This document shows positions 17,051-26,020 of a stretch of 64,000 nucleotides of DNA, in pieces. The stretch's first letter is position 1. Every line of letters starts with the position of its first letter. This DNA comes from Mobilicoccus massiliensis (GTDB taxonomy: Bacteria > Actinomycetota > Actinomycetes > Actinomycetales > Dermatophilaceae). The stretch lies in the NCBI RefSeq assembly GCF_000826525.2, contig NZ_LN651325.1, positions 1 through 64,000 on the forward strand. Reading direction: 5' to 3'. A model generated the notes under the pieces. That model searched no databases, was not told where the DNA came from, and saw nothing but the letters and a program-made list of their open reading frames with translations. The translations under genes were made by a program, and so were the position numbers.

Positions 17051-17207
17051 CCGGCCATCGTGTCACGAGGAACGCCCCCGGCCCGGCGGACCCCGCGAAC
17101 CCGCCCGCCGAGCCGGCACCGGGTGCGACGAGACCGGTCGAAGGCCAGGTCGGCAGCGGATGCGGACGGGTTTGCCCGCCCCTGCCGCCATGGCTCACAG
17201 TGAGGGT

Positions 17208-18812
17208 GTGACCGAGCAGTTCCCCACCGCCTCCTCGCTTGGCAACCTCGACAAGGCCCAGGTGAACCCGGAGCTTGCGGGGATCTCGAGCGACCCCGCC
17301 TCGGGCGTCTTCAACACCGTCGACGTCGGCCTCATGGAGTCGGCCGTGAGCGAGGCCGCCACGGGGGGCAACAAGCCACCGCAACGGGCTCGGCTCTCCA
17401 TTCTGCGCAAGGCCAAGAACGCCGTTCGCGCGGCCGAGGCCCCGACGTGGGGTCTCGACCTGCGTGAGATCAACGACGGGGTGGAGAAGGCGCGCTCGCG
17501 TGCCGTCATCGACCTCGCGATGCGCATCGCGGAGTCGACCCTCTCCACCGGTGCCTCCGCCGCAGACGTCACCGCGAACGTCCTGGCGGTCACCCACGCC
17601 TACGGGCTGAGGTCGGTCCACGTCGACGTCACCTTCACCTCGATCGCCGTGACCCACCACCGCGGCGCGTTCGAGGACCCGGTGACGATGATCCGCATCG
17701 TCAAGGTGCGTGTTCCCGACTACGAACGGCTCGCCGCCACCCACGCCCTCATCTCCGAGATCACCGACGAGGGGCTCGCCCTCGAGGACGCACAGCAGCG
17801 CTTCGTGGAGATCATGAAGCGCCCGCACCTCTACCGGCGCGGCGTCATCACCGCCTCGTTCGTCCTCCTCGGCGGGGGAGTCGCGACGCTCATCGGCGGT
17901 CAGCCCCTCGAGATCCTCATGGCGATGCTGCTCTCCGGCATCGTGGACCGGGCCCTGCTGTGGACGGGACGTCGCCGGCTCGCCGCGTTCTTCGGCCAGA
18001 TGGTCGGCGGCGCGATCCCGACGGTGGCCGCCATGTCGATCGTCGCCGCCCGCGGCCACGTGCCGTTCCTCATGGACTCGGTCAGGCCCTCGGTCCTCGT
18101 CGCGACCGGCATCGTCGTGCTGCTCGCCGGGCTGTCGGTCGTCGGCGCCGCCCAGGACGCCATCGACGGCTACTACGTCACCGCCGCCGCCCGATCGTTC
18201 GAGGTCTTCGTGCTCACCCTCGGCATCCTCGTCGGCGTGCTCACCGTCATCACCGTGGCGTCGTGGCTCGACGTGCCCTCCTACCTCATCCCGAAATCCG
18301 ACCTCGCGTTGTCGCCGGTCGTGCAGCTCATCGCGGTGACGCTCATCGCGATCTCCTTCGCCGTCGGGTGCTACGCCGGGCCACGCACGATCATCGTCTC
18401 GACCATCATGGGCGTCATCGGCTGGCTCGTATACGGAACCCTGATCCGCGTCGGGATCGGCAACGTCCCCGCCACCGCGCTCGCCTGCGTCGTCGTCGGC
18501 TTCGTCTCCCAGCCCAGCTCGTGGGCGTTCAAGGTGCCGGCCCTCGCCATCAGCACGGCGGGCATCGTCGCGTTCCTGCCCGGCGGCATGGTCTACCGCG
18601 GCCTGTACTACGTGGTCGAACCCGCCCCGATCATCACTCCGCAGACCGACGGGGTCTCGCTGCTGTGGACCGCCGGCGCGACCGGGCTCGCGATCGCCGG
18701 CGGGGTGAGCCTCGGCTCCTACTTCGGCCGGCAGGTGCGTCGCGACCGCCGCGGCGGCCAGTCCCGCGCCAAGGACCGCGCCCTGAGACGCAGCAGCGCG
18801 CCGGCGGAATAG
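17208..18812 (+). CDS. Threonine/serine exporter ThrE family membrane protein
   Basis: 534 aa. A soluble N-terminal part has LDLAMRIAESTLSTGASAADVTANVLAVTHAYGL, and VTFTSIAVTHHRG, the hallmark of the ThrE (DUF1212) domain. About ten hydrophobic segments follow (for example ASFVLLGGGVATLIGG and SVLVATGIVVLLAGLSVVGAAQDAIDGYYVTAAARS), ending with the second ThrE_2 domain and a basic tail. Members export threonine and serine. The start is uncertain: GTG 17208 has CACAGT 6 nt upstream in leaderless style; an in-frame ATG at 17190 would add six residues but has no ribosome-binding site. Confidence 0.87.
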   Translation: MTEQFPTASSLGNLDKAQVNPELAGISSDPASGVFNTVDVGLMESAVSEAATGGNKPPQRARLSILRKAKNAVRAAEAPTWGLDLREINDGVEKARSRAVIDLAMRIAESTLSTGASAADVTANVLAVTHAYGLRSVHVDVTFTSIAVTHHRGAFEDPVTMIRIVKVRVPDYERLAATHALISEITDEGLALEDAQQRFVEIMKRPHLYRRGVITASFVLLGGGVATLIGGQPLEILMAMLLSGIVDRALLWTGRRRLAAFFGQMVGGAIPTVAAMSIVAARGHVPFLMDSVRPSVLVATGIVVLLAGLSVVGAAQDAIDGYYVTAAARSFEVFVLTLGILVGVLTVITVASWLDVPSYLIPKSDLALSPVVQLIAVTLIAISFAVGCYAGPRTIIVSTIMGVIGWLVYGTLIRVGIGNVPATALACVVVGFVSQPSSWAFKVPALAISTAGIVAFLPGGMVYRGLYYVVEPAPIITPQTDGVSLLWTAGATGLAIAGGVSLGSYFGRQVRRDRRGGQSRAKDRALRRSSAPAE

Positions 18813-18833
18813 TCCGCCCACGCAGCCGCAGCA

Positions 18834-18874
18834 CGCGAACGGCCCGGCCCCCGAAGGGAGTCGGGCCGTTCGCG
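18834..18874. terminator. Bidirectional terminator between ThrE and lpd genes
   Basis: A perfect 13 bp stem (18834-18846 with 18862-18874) with a 15 nt loop lies between two convergent stop codons. Confidence 0.8.
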
Positions 18875-18888
18875 TCGGAGTGTCGAAC

Positions 18889-20283
18889 TCAGAAGTTGAT
18901 CATGTGGCCGGAGATGCCGTGGACGGCCTCCTTGACGGCCTCGCCGAGGGTGGGGTGCGCGAACACGACGCGCGAGACCTCGTCGGCGGTGAGATCCCAC
19001 TGCTTGGCCACGTTGAGGGCCGGCAGCAGTTCGGTGGTGTCGGGGCCGATCATGTGGGCGCCGAGGATCTCGTTGTACTCGGCGTCGGCGACGACCTTGA
19101 CGAACCCGACGGCGTCGCCGAGGCCCTGCGCCTTGCCGTTGGCGGTGAACGGGAACGTCGCCGTCTTGACGTCGTAACCCTTGTCCTTGGCCTGCGCCTC
19201 GCTATAACCCATCGAGCCGATCTGCGGGTGGCAGTAGGTGGCGCGCGGGATGAAGTCGTAGTCGATCGGCATCGTCTCGGCGCCCGCGATGGTCTCGGCG
19301 GCGACGATGCCCATGGCCTCGGCCACGTGCGCGAGCATGAGCTTGGCCGTGACGTCGCCGATGGCGTAGACGTGCTCGACGTTGGTGCGCATGAACTCGT
19401 CGACGGCGATCGCGCCGCGCTCGGTGAGCTCGACACCGAGGTTCTCCAGGCCGTAGCCCTCGGTGCGGGGCTGGAAGCCGAACGCGCACAGCATGCGGTC
19501 GGCCTCGAGCACCTGCGAGTCGCCGCCGCCCGCGGGGGAGACCGTGACCTTGACCCCGGAGCCTGTGTCCTCCACCGACTCCACCTTGGTGCCGGTCATG
19601 ACCTTGACGCCGAGCTTCTTGTACTGCTTGAGCAGCTCCTTGGAGACGTCGACGTCCTCGGTGGGCACCATGCGGTCGACGAACTCGACGATCGTGACGT
19701 CGACGCCGAAGTTGGCCATGACGTAGGCGAACTCGACACCGATGGCGCCGGAGCCGCCGATGATGATCGAGCCGGGCAGGTTCTCGTCGAGGATCTGCTC
19801 TTCATAGCTGACGACGTTCTCGCTGAGCTCGATGCCCATCGTCTTGACCACGGCGCCGGTGGCGATGATGAGGTCGTCGTAGGTGACCTCGGTGGTGCCC
19901 TTGTCGCCCTCGACGGTGATGGTGTTGCCCTTCTGCAGGGTGCCCCAGCCGTCGATCTCGGTGATCTTGTTCTTCTTCATGAGGAAGTGCACGCCCTTGA
20001 CGATGCCGGCGCTGACCTGACGGCTGCGCTTGTGCGTCGGGCCGTACGACATCGTGGCGTCGCCCTCGATGCCGTACTTCTTCTTGTCGTGGTTCAGGGT
20101 GTGCGCGATCTCGGCGTTCTTGAGGAGCGCCTTGCTCGGGATGCACCCGACGTTGAGGCAGACACCGCCCCAGTACTGCTTCTCGATGACGGCAACGGAC
20201 TTGCCGAGTTGCGCGGCGCGGATGGCGGCGACATACCCACCGGGACCAGCACCGAGGACGACGACGTCGTAGTGATCAGCCAT
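18889..20283 (-). CDS. lpdA: Dihydrolipoyl dehydrogenase
   Basis: 464 aa FAD-dependent disulfide oxidoreductase, E3 of the pyruvate and 2-oxoglutarate dehydrogenase complexes. FAD-binding GAGPGGY is at 11-17. The redox-active cysteines are C42 and C47 in [13 protein letters not shown]. The NAD-binding [11 protein letters not shown], the second FAD motif (YAIGDVT) and the C-terminal dimer-interface histidine motif [12 protein letters not shown] are all present. ATG 20283 is chosen because TAGGCT is 7 nt upstream. The gene is divergent from the MaoC hydratase gene across 250 bp. Confidence 0.97.
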   Translation of the reverse strand: MADHYDVVVLGAGPGGYVAAIRAAQLGKSVAVIEKQYWGGVCLNVGCIPSKALLKNAEIAHTLNHDKKKYGIEGDATMSYGPTHKRSRQVSAGIVKGVHFLMKKNKITEIDGWGTLQKGNTITVEGDKGTTEVTYDDLIIATGAVVKTMGIELSENVVSYEEQILDENLPGSIIIGGSGAIGVEFAYVMANFGVDVTIVEFVDRMVPTEDVDVSKELLKQYKKLGVKVMTGTKVESVEDTGSGVKVTVSPAGGGDSQVLEADRMLCAFGFQPRTEGYGLENLGVELTERGAIAVDEFMRTNVEHVYAIGDVTAKLMLAHVAEAMGIVAAETIAGAETMPIDYDFIPRATYCHPQIGSMGYSEAQAKDKGYDVKTATFPFTANGKAQGLGDAVGFVKVVADAEYNEILGAHMIGPDTTELLPALNVAKQWDLTADEVSRVVFAHPTLGEAVKEAVHGISGHMINF

Positions 20284-20290
20284 GGGTGTC

Positions 20291-20296
20291 AGCCTA
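20291..20296 (-). promoter_or_regulatory. -10 box for leaderless lpdA
   Basis: TAGGCT on the minus strand, 7 nt before the lpdA ATG. The rest of the 250 bp divergent gap shows no further motif I can name. Confidence 0.6.
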
Positions 20297-20533
20297 GCGG
20301 GCGCGGGGGCCGTGCGCCCGGGTGGCGAAGGGGACGGTAGAGGTGAAGGAATGCCGGTCCCAAGGCGCCGGCCACCGGTCGTTTCCGTCGCCTGCCGCCG
20401 CTGTTCGTCGCCGCGGGTTCGCACCGGTGAGGCGAGGGACACAACGCGCCGGGCGGCGACGGCGGGGGCGTGAATGGCACGATCGAGCTGCATCCCAGCA
20501 GTTCCGACGAGCAGACCCGAGCGAGGAGCCACC

Positions 20534-21610
20534 GTGACCCGGACGACGGCCAAGAACATGAGCGGCAACTTCTACGAGGACTTCGAGATCGGGCAGGAGA
20601 TCGTGCACGCCACCCCGCGCACGGTCACCGACGGCGACGTCGCGCTGTACACGGCCCTCTACGGAACCCGGTTCGCGGCCACGAGCGCCGAGACCTTCGC
20701 CCGCGACCTCGGCTACCCGCGGATGCCGGTCGACTCCCTGCTCGCGTTCCACCTCGTGTTCGGCAAGTCCGTGCCCGACATCTCGCTCAACGCCGTGGCC
20801 AACCTCGGCTACGCGGGCGGGCGCTTCGGCGTTCCGCTCTACCCCGGTGACACCGTGACCACCACCTCGGAGGTCATCGGCCTCAAGCCCAACTCCTCGG
20901 GCAGGAACGGCAACGTCTACGTGCGCTCGGTCGGCACCAACCAGCACGGCGAGATGGTGTGCGAGTACGTGCGGTGGGTCATGGTCAACCGCCGCACTCG
21001 CACCGACGACATCGGCGAGGCGCAGATCCCCGACCTGCCCGGCGCAGTCGCGGCGTCCGACCTCCTCGTGCCGGTCGAGGACGTGCGCTACGACGAGCGG
21101 ATGCGGCAGCTCGCCGGCAGCGAGTTCGTCTGGGGCGACCACGAGGTCGGGGAGAAGATCGACCACGTCGACGGCATGACCATCGAGGAGGCCGAGCACA
21201 TGCTCGCCACCCGCCTCTACCAGAACACCGCGAAGGTCCACTTCAACCAGTACGCGCAGAACGACTCCAAGATCGGGCGGCGACTGATCTACGGCGGCCA
21301 CGTCATCAGCCTCGCGCGATCGCTCTCGTTCAACGGGCTCGCCAACGCGTGGACGATCGCCGCCATCAACGCCGGCGCCCACGCCAACCCGACCTTCGCG
21401 GGCGACACGATCCACGCGTGGTCGGAGGTGCTCGAACGCATGGAGATCCCCGGTCGCACCGACGTCGGGGCGCTGCGGCTGCGCACGGTGGCGACGAAGA
21501 ACCTGCCGTGCGCGGAGTTCCCGTACCGGCAGACTGAGGGCGACAAGGCCGGTGCCTACCTGCCCGACGTCGTCCTCGACCTCGACTACACCGTGCTCAT
21601 CCCGCGCTGA
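20534..21610 (+). CDS. mch: Mesaconyl-CoA hydratase-type double-hotdog MaoC protein
   Basis: 358 aa with two fused MaoC-like hotdog domains. It closely resembles, from memory, the mesaconyl-CoA hydratase (beta-methylmalyl-CoA dehydratase) of Chloroflexus and Rhodobacter: [102 protein letters not shown] and [14 protein letters not shown]. It interconverts mesaconyl-CoA and beta-methylmalyl-CoA. GTG 20534 has GAGGAG 5 nt upstream, which decides against longer forms. Its product is the expected substrate of the lyase at 7061, 13 kb away. Confidence 0.88.
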   Translation: MTRTTAKNMSGNFYEDFEIGQEIVHATPRTVTDGDVALYTALYGTRFAATSAETFARDLGYPRMPVDSLLAFHLVFGKSVPDISLNAVANLGYAGGRFGVPLYPGDTVTTTSEVIGLKPNSSGRNGNVYVRSVGTNQHGEMVCEYVRWVMVNRRTRTDDIGEAQIPDLPGAVAASDLLVPVEDVRYDERMRQLAGSEFVWGDHEVGEKIDHVDGMTIEEAEHMLATRLYQNTAKVHFNQYAQNDSKIGRRLIYGGHVISLARSLSFNGLANAWTIAAINAGAHANPTFAGDTIHAWSEVLERMEIPGRTDVGALRLRTVATKNLPCAEFPYRQTEGDKAGAYLPDVVLDLDYTVLIPR

Positions 21611-21694
21611 GTCACGCGGCTCACGCCCGCTGCCCCTCGGGTCGCGCTGGGGTCGCGTCGGGGTCGCGCTCGTCGGTGCCCACCCGGCGATCCG

Positions 21695-21700
21695 TAGGCT
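21695..21700 (+). promoter_or_regulatory. -10 box for leaderless PHP-domain gene
   Basis: TAGGCT followed by six G residues and then ATG 21707. The same context, TAGGCT 6 nt before ATG, recurs at 57652. Confidence 0.6.
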
Positions 21701-21706
21701 GGGGGG

Positions 21707-22552
21707 ATGATCGTCGACCTCCACGCCCACACGCTCGCCTCCGACGGCACCGACACCCCGGCGCAGCTCGTCGAGGAGGCCGACGCCGCCGGGATCGACG
21801 TCGTCGCGATCACCGATCACGACACGACGGCCGGCTGGGACGAGGCCATCGACGCCGCGACCCGTCTCGGTGTCGGACTGCTGCCGGGGATCGAGATCTC
21901 GTGCTCGTGGCGGGGCATCAGCGTGCACCTGCTCGGCTACCTGCACGATCCGCGTCATCCCGAGCTGCTCGCCGAACTCGACGCGGCCCGCGAGAGTCGC
22001 GACCCCCGGGCCCGCCGCATCGTCGACCGGCTCGCGGTGGACATGCCGATCACGTGGGAGGACGTCAGCGCACAGGTGGTCGAGGGCGCGACGATCGGGC
22101 GTCCGCACATCGCCGACGCTCTCGTCGAGAACGGCGTCGTGCCCGACCGCACCGCGGCGTTCGACCGTTACCTCTACACCGGGTCGCCTTACTACGCGAC
22201 GCACTACGCGCCCGACCCCGTCGAGGCGACCCGGCTCGTGCGCGCCGCCGGGGGAGTGCCGGTCATGGCTCACCCCTTCGCCGAGCGCCGCGGCCGGATC
22301 GTGCCCGACGAGGTCATCGCCGACATGGCCGACGCCGGACTCTTCGCCCTCGAGGGCGACCACCCCGATCACGACGACGCCCAGCGCGACAAGGCGCACG
22401 GACTCGCCCGTGACCTGGGGCTGCACGTCACCGGCTCCAGCGACTACCACGGCGACGGCAAACCCCAACGCCTCGGCGCCCGCGCCACCGACCCCGCCGT
22501 GCTCGACGCGATGCTCGCCGAGCCGACACATCGGGGGATCGTCCGTCCCTGA
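21707..22552 (+). CDS. PHP domain phosphoesterase (RNase AM/TrpH-like)
   Basis: 281 aa metal-dependent phosphoesterase of the PHP superfamily. The N-terminal metal block DLHAHTLASDG is at 4-14, then DVVAITDHDT, GIEISCSW (Glu ligand), HLLGYLHD, GRPHIADAL, VMAHPF and a late EGDHPDHD, with TGSSDYHGDGK closing the site. Related YciV/TrpH proteins act as 3',5'-nucleoside bisphosphate phosphatases and trim the 5' ends of rRNA. The ATG is fixed by the -10 box 6 nt upstream. A hairpin begins 79 bp after the stop. Confidence 0.9.
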   Translation: MIVDLHAHTLASDGTDTPAQLVEEADAAGIDVVAITDHDTTAGWDEAIDAATRLGVGLLPGIEISCSWRGISVHLLGYLHDPRHPELLAELDAARESRDPRARRIVDRLAVDMPITWEDVSAQVVEGATIGRPHIADALVENGVVPDRTAAFDRYLYTGSPYYATHYAPDPVEATRLVRAAGGVPVMAHPFAERRGRIVPDEVIADMADAGLFALEGDHPDHDDAQRDKAHGLARDLGLHVTGSSDYHGDGKPQRLGARATDPAVLDAMLAEPTHRGIVRP

Positions 22553-22630
22553 GCGCCGCTGCGACGGCCACCGAGGACCGATGACGACCGGTGACGATCG
22601 GCGGTAGATGAGTGGTTGCCACGAAACGCG

Positions 22631-22665
22631 GCGAGCCCCGCGCCGGGAGGAGGCGCAGGGCTCGC
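22631..22665 (+). terminator. Hairpin after the PHP-domain gene
   Basis: An 8 bp stem GCGAGCCC/GGGCTCGC encloses GCGCC/GGCGC after a single mismatch. No U tract follows; it could also be part of a structured RNA. Confidence 0.55.
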
Positions 22666-22940
22666 GGGGTGCGTCACCCGAGGGAGGAGTCGGCGCACCG
22701 GAGGGCGAACTACCGCCCGAAGGGGTGGGCTGCAGGTCACCAGGTCATGTGTCGGAGGACGGGATCGCAGCGGTTCCCAAGTGCACCGTGCGGTGCCCGC
22801 TACAGCGAATCCGATTCCCCCGACGTGTCGGCAGACACCCCCAAGTGGTCTGCGACGACGTCAATCTAGGACGCCACATGAACGGCTGTCCAAGTCATCC
22901 AGCATGCGGGACCGGACGCCGAAAGGCGCCGGTACGCACG
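22666..22940. other. Gene-free stretch of unknown role
   Basis: Part of the 445 bp gap between the PHP gene and the convergent helicase gene. It has no credible reading frame but shows a short stem GCACC/GGTGC (22783-22796), C-rich runs near 22817-22845 and a hairpin GGCGCC-type near 22915. It does not match tmRNA, RNase P RNA, SRP RNA or tRNA signatures that I know. A helicase 3' UTR or a small RNA are possible. Confidence 0.4.
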
Positions 22941-22977
22941 AGGGCCGGGGCGGCAGCGCGTGCCGAGCCCCGGCCCT
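22941..22977 (-). terminator. Terminator of the DEAD-box helicase
   Basis: Stem AGGGCCGGGG/CCCCGGCCCT (10 bp) continues with CGGCA/TGCCG across a 2 nt bulge. It begins 21 bp beyond the helicase stop. Confidence 0.75.
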
Positions 22978-22997
22978 GTTCATAGGGAGTGCGGACC

Positions 22998-24599
22998 TCA
23001 GTCTCCCGACGGGGTGGCCTTGCCGCCGCGGGTGCGACGACGACGGCGACTGCGCGCCGGGCGCTCGTCGGTCTTCTGGTGAGCGTCCTTGCGTGGGGCA
23101 TCGTCCCGGCCGCGCCCGCGTCCCCGGCGCGAACCGCGGCCGGCGGCGGCCCCGGTCTCCCCGAGGTCCTCGAGACGCTCGGCCGCCAGGCCCGCGCGTG
23201 TGCGCTCCGAGCGGGGCAGCCGGCCCGTCGCCTTGGGGTCGATGTCGAGGTCGGTGAAGAGGTGCTCCGAAGAGGAGTACGTCTCGACGGGCTCGGGAAC
23301 ACCGAGGCCGAGGGCCTTGTCGATGAGGCCCCAGCGCGGCATGTCATCCCAGTCGACGAGGGTGACGGCGACACCCTTGTTGCCCGCGCGACCGGTGCGG
23401 CCGGTGCGGTGCAGGTAGGTCTTCTCGTCCTCGGGGCACTGGTAGTTGATGACGTGCGTGACGTTCTCGACGTCGATGCCGCGGGCCGCGACGTCGGTGG
23501 CGACGAGCACGTCGACCTTGCCGTTGCGGAACGCCCGCAGCGCCTGCTCGCGAGCGCCCTGGCCCAGGTCGCCGTGGATGCTCGCGGCCGCGAAGCCGCG
23601 GTCGGTGAGCTCGTCGGCGACCTTCGCGGCGGTGCGCTTGGTGCGGCTGAAGATGATCGTCAGCCCGCGGCCCTTGGCCTGGAGGATGCGGGCGAGCATC
23701 TCGACCTTGTCCATCGCGTGTGCGCGGTAGATGAACTGGTCGATCGCGGCCACGGTCTGGCCCTCGTCGTCGTTGCTGATCGCCCGGATGTGGGTGGGGC
23801 GGCTCATGTAGCGGCGGGCGAGGGTGACGACGGCGCCGGGCATCGTCGCCGAGAACAGCATGGTCTGGCGCGAGGCCGGGGTCTGGGCGAGGAGCTTCTC
23901 GACGTCGGGGAGGAACCCGAGGTCGAGCATCTCGTCGGCCTCGTCGAGCACGACGGTGCGCACCGAGTGCAGGTTGAGGTGGCCCTGCTTCATCAGGTCG
24001 ATGAGACGGCCCGGGGTGCCGACGACGACCTCGACACCCGTCTTGAGCGCCTCGATCTGCGGCTCGAACGCGCGGCCGCCGTAGATCGTCGTCACCCGGA
24101 TGCCGCGGCGCTTCGCCGCGCGGGTGAGGTCGCCCGCCACCTGCGTCGCGAGCTCGCGAGTCGGGGCGACGACGAGGGCCTGCGGGCGGCCGGGGTGGGC
24201 GAGGTCCTCGAACCCCTCGTCACCCGGGGCGACGACGCGGTTGAGCAGGGGGACACCGAAGCCGAGGGTCTTGCCGGTGCCCGTCTTGGCCTGGCCGATG
24301 ATGTCGTGGCCGCCGAGGGCCACCGGCAGCGTCATCGCCTGGATCGGGAACGGGCTGACGATGCCCCCGTCTGCCAGCGCGGCGACGATGTCGGGATGGA
24401 TGTCGAAGTCGGCGAACGTCGTGGGCGCGTCGGCCACGGACTCGTCGGTCTCGTCGACCGTGACGACGTCTTCGGCGAGCTGCGCCACGGCTTGTTCGCC
24501 GGTGGTCTCGCCGGTCGTGGCGGCCGCGCTGGTCACGGCGGCGCCCGTCGCGTCGTCGGCGCTGCTCTGGGTGGATCCGGTCAGGGTGAGATCGGTCAT
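22998..24599 (-). CDS. DEAD-box ATP-dependent RNA helicase
   Basis: 533 aa RhlE/DeaD-type helicase that unwinds RNA duplexes during ribosome assembly or RNA decay. After an acidic, low-complexity first 60 residues come the Q motif (TFADFDIHPDIVAAL, then PFPIQ), AKTGTGKT (motif I), PTRELA, GTPGR, DEADEMLD (motif II), SAT (III), IFSRTKRTA, ATDVAARGID (V) and HRTGRTGRAG (VI). The C-terminus is arginine/glycine-rich (RGSRRGRGRGRDD and RSRRRRRTRGGK), a likely RNA-binding tail. ATG 24599 has GAAGGA upstream. A candidate -10 box 155 bp upstream predicts a long 5' UTR, common for autoregulated cold-shock helicases. Confidence 0.93.
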   Translation of the reverse strand: MTDLTLTGSTQSSADDATGAAVTSAAATTGETTGEQAVAQLAEDVVTVDETDESVADAPTTFADFDIHPDIVAALADGGIVSPFPIQAMTLPVALGGHDIIGQAKTGTGKTLGFGVPLLNRVVAPGDEGFEDLAHPGRPQALVVAPTRELATQVAGDLTRAAKRRGIRVTTIYGGRAFEPQIEALKTGVEVVVGTPGRLIDLMKQGHLNLHSVRTVVLDEADEMLDLGFLPDVEKLLAQTPASRQTMLFSATMPGAVVTLARRYMSRPTHIRAISNDDEGQTVAAIDQFIYRAHAMDKVEMLARILQAKGRGLTIIFSRTKRTAAKVADELTDRGFAAASIHGDLGQGAREQALRAFRNGKVDVLVATDVAARGIDVENVTHVINYQCPEDEKTYLHRTGRTGRAGNKGVAVTLVDWDDMPRWGLIDKALGLGVPEPVETYSSSEHLFTDLDIDPKATGRLPRSERTRAGLAAERLEDLGETGAAAGRGSRRGRGRGRDDAPRKDAHQKTDERPARSRRRRRTRGGKATPSGD

Positions 24600-24753
24600 G
24601 GATGTCCTTCGATCGTCCCGGGCGCGGCAGGCGCGCGGGGTGTGGCGGGCCGATCGGAGGTCATTCAGAGCGCCTCATCGGGCGCTACGGCGAGATGTTT
24701 CGCCGGGGATGTTCGCAGAGTCGTGCCGACCGGGCACCGTGGTTGTCGCCACC

Positions 24754-24759
24754 ATTCTA
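24754..24759 (-). promoter_or_regulatory. Candidate -10 box of the helicase gene
   Basis: TAGAAT on the minus strand. It would give a 5' UTR of roughly 145-150 nt before ATG 24599. The -35 region is not clear. Confidence 0.4.
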
Positions 24760-24847
24760 CTCCCGCGCTACTTCCATACCGGCGGGCGGCCGGATGCAAC
24801 CGGCGTGGCGCCGGTGCGAGGCGACGGCCGGGAGCCCCACGACACAC

Positions 24848-24881
24848 CTCGGCCCGGTCGCGTCGACGCGACCGGGCCGAG
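24848..24881 (-). terminator. Perfect palindrome terminating the DUF3107 gene
   Basis: A 34 bp perfect inverted repeat (17 bp arms, central TCGA) lies 14 bp after the DUF3107 stop codon. It could work in both directions. Confidence 0.8.
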
Positions 24882-24895
24882 GAGGGAGCGTCTGG

Positions 24896-25120
24896 TCAGA
24901 GCATGCCGAAACCGACGCCGCCCTTGCGGGGCGAGCCGATCTCGACGTAGGCGAGGGCGCCGCTCGGAACGAGCACGATGCTGCCCTTGCTGTCGACCAG
25001 GCGCAGCGGCCCGGAGCTCTGGAAGGCCGACGTCACCGCGGTCTCGATCTCCTCGGGCGACTGGTCGGAGTCGAGGGTGATCTCGCGGCTCGTGTTCTGG
25101 ACACCGATCTTGACCTCCAC
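24896..25120 (-). CDS. DUF3107 family small protein
   Basis: 74 aa conserved actinobacterial protein of unknown function. Features are VEVKIGVQNTSREITLDSDQ, a central acidic helix, DSKGSIVLVPSGALAYVEIG and a GGVGFG C-terminus. GTG 25118-25120 is set by GAAAGGAG about 7 nt upstream; longer in-frame extensions read as low-complexity arginine-rich sequence. It lies 152 bp downstream of the TetR gene's stop on the same strand and ends in a strong palindromic terminator. DUF3107 genes next to TetR regulators are common in actinobacteria; no biochemical role can be read. Confidence 0.9.
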   Translation of the reverse strand: MEVKIGVQNTSREITLDSDQSPEEIETAVTSAFQSSGPLRLVDSKGSIVLVPSGALAYVEIGSPRKGGVGFGML

Positions 25121-25272
25121 GAGGTCTCCTTTCGGGCTGCGGCGGCGCAGGCCCTCTCGGCCTGCGACGTCTTGCTGGCGGGAGCGTCGACGACGCGACG
25201 ATCCGGTTCTCGACCAGGGTAACGACCGGCGGGTCGGCGTTCTTCCCCCGTCGAGGGCCGAGGCGGCGCGGG

Positions 25273-25920
25273 TCAGCGTGGCTGTTTCACGTCCTCGAGG
25301 ACGGGGAAGGTGCGGATGCCTCTCCACACGACCTCGGCGAGGATGCGTGCGGCCTCCTCCTGCGGGATCTCTGCGCCCTGGGCCAGCCAGACGCGAGCCG
25401 CCGTCTGCGCCATGCCGACGACGCCGGTCGCGACGAGCCGGGCCTCGGCCTCCCGAAGTCCCGCCTGGTCCATGACGACCGCGGCGATGGCCTCCGAGGT
25501 CGAGGACTCGACGTGGCGGACTCGCTCGGCCACCTGCGCCTCCTGACGCAGGTCCGACTCGAACACGAGCCGGTAGGCGCCTCCATGACGGGCGACGTAG
25601 TCGAGGTAGGCGCCCATCGTCGCCACCACCCGCTGCTCGTTGTCGGTGGTGGAGCCGAGCGCCTCTCGCACCCCGTCGATGAGTTGCTCGCATGCGGAGT
25701 CGAGCAGCGCGAGGTAGAGCTCCAGCTTTCCAGGAAAGTGCTGGTACAGCACGGGTTTGGAGACGCCGGCGCGATCCGCGATCTCATCCATGCCCGCGGC
25801 GTGGTAGCCCGACTCGACGAACACCGAGAGCGCGGCCTCGATGAGTTGGGCTCGACGCGCCTCGCGCGGCAGGCGCGTTCCACGGGGGACGCTGGGGGTG
25901 TCACCGGAGCTCGTCACCAC
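25273..25920 (-). CDS. TetR/AcrR family transcriptional regulator
   Basis: 215 aa. The N-terminal helix-turn-helix occupies about 17-65: RRAQLIEAALSVFVESGYHA, then MDEIADRAGVSKPVLYQHFPGKLELY. The helical ligand-binding domain follows. GTG 25920 has AAGGAG 9 nt upstream; a second GTG directly follows. TAGGAT near 25982-25987 (minus strand) is a candidate -10 box. The gene lies 100 bp downstream of the sugar ABC operon on the same strand. Its ligand and targets cannot be read from sequence, and sugar operons are more often under LacI control, so a link to the transporter is only possible. Conserved proximity to DUF3107 suggests another role. Confidence 0.92.
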   Translation of the reverse strand: MVTSSGDTPSVPRGTRLPREARRAQLIEAALSVFVESGYHAAGMDEIADRAGVSKPVLYQHFPGKLELYLALLDSACEQLIDGVREALGSTTDNEQRVVATMGAYLDYVARHGGAYRLVFESDLRQEAQVAERVRHVESSTSEAIAAVVMDQAGLREAEARLVATGVVGMAQTAARVWLAQGAEIPQEEAARILAEVVWRGIRTFPVLEDVKQPR

Positions 25921-26020
25921 GAAAACCGGCTCCTTCCGTCTGAGTCTGCTCGCACGGGTCGGTCCACGCCGAGACCGGCATCCTAGCCGCGGCCACGTGC
26001 TCAAACAGGCGCATCGGCGG

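Noticed and set aside
18880..20340. Long plus-strand frame antisense to lpdA
   Set aside because: Shadow of a well-recognised gene; Val/Asp/Leu-rich with no domain.
22553..22997. tmRNA, RNase P RNA, SRP RNA or 6C-type RNA
   Set aside because: None of the conserved sequence blocks I know for these RNAs is present. The C-rich stretches are not in the paired hairpin loops expected of 6C RNA.
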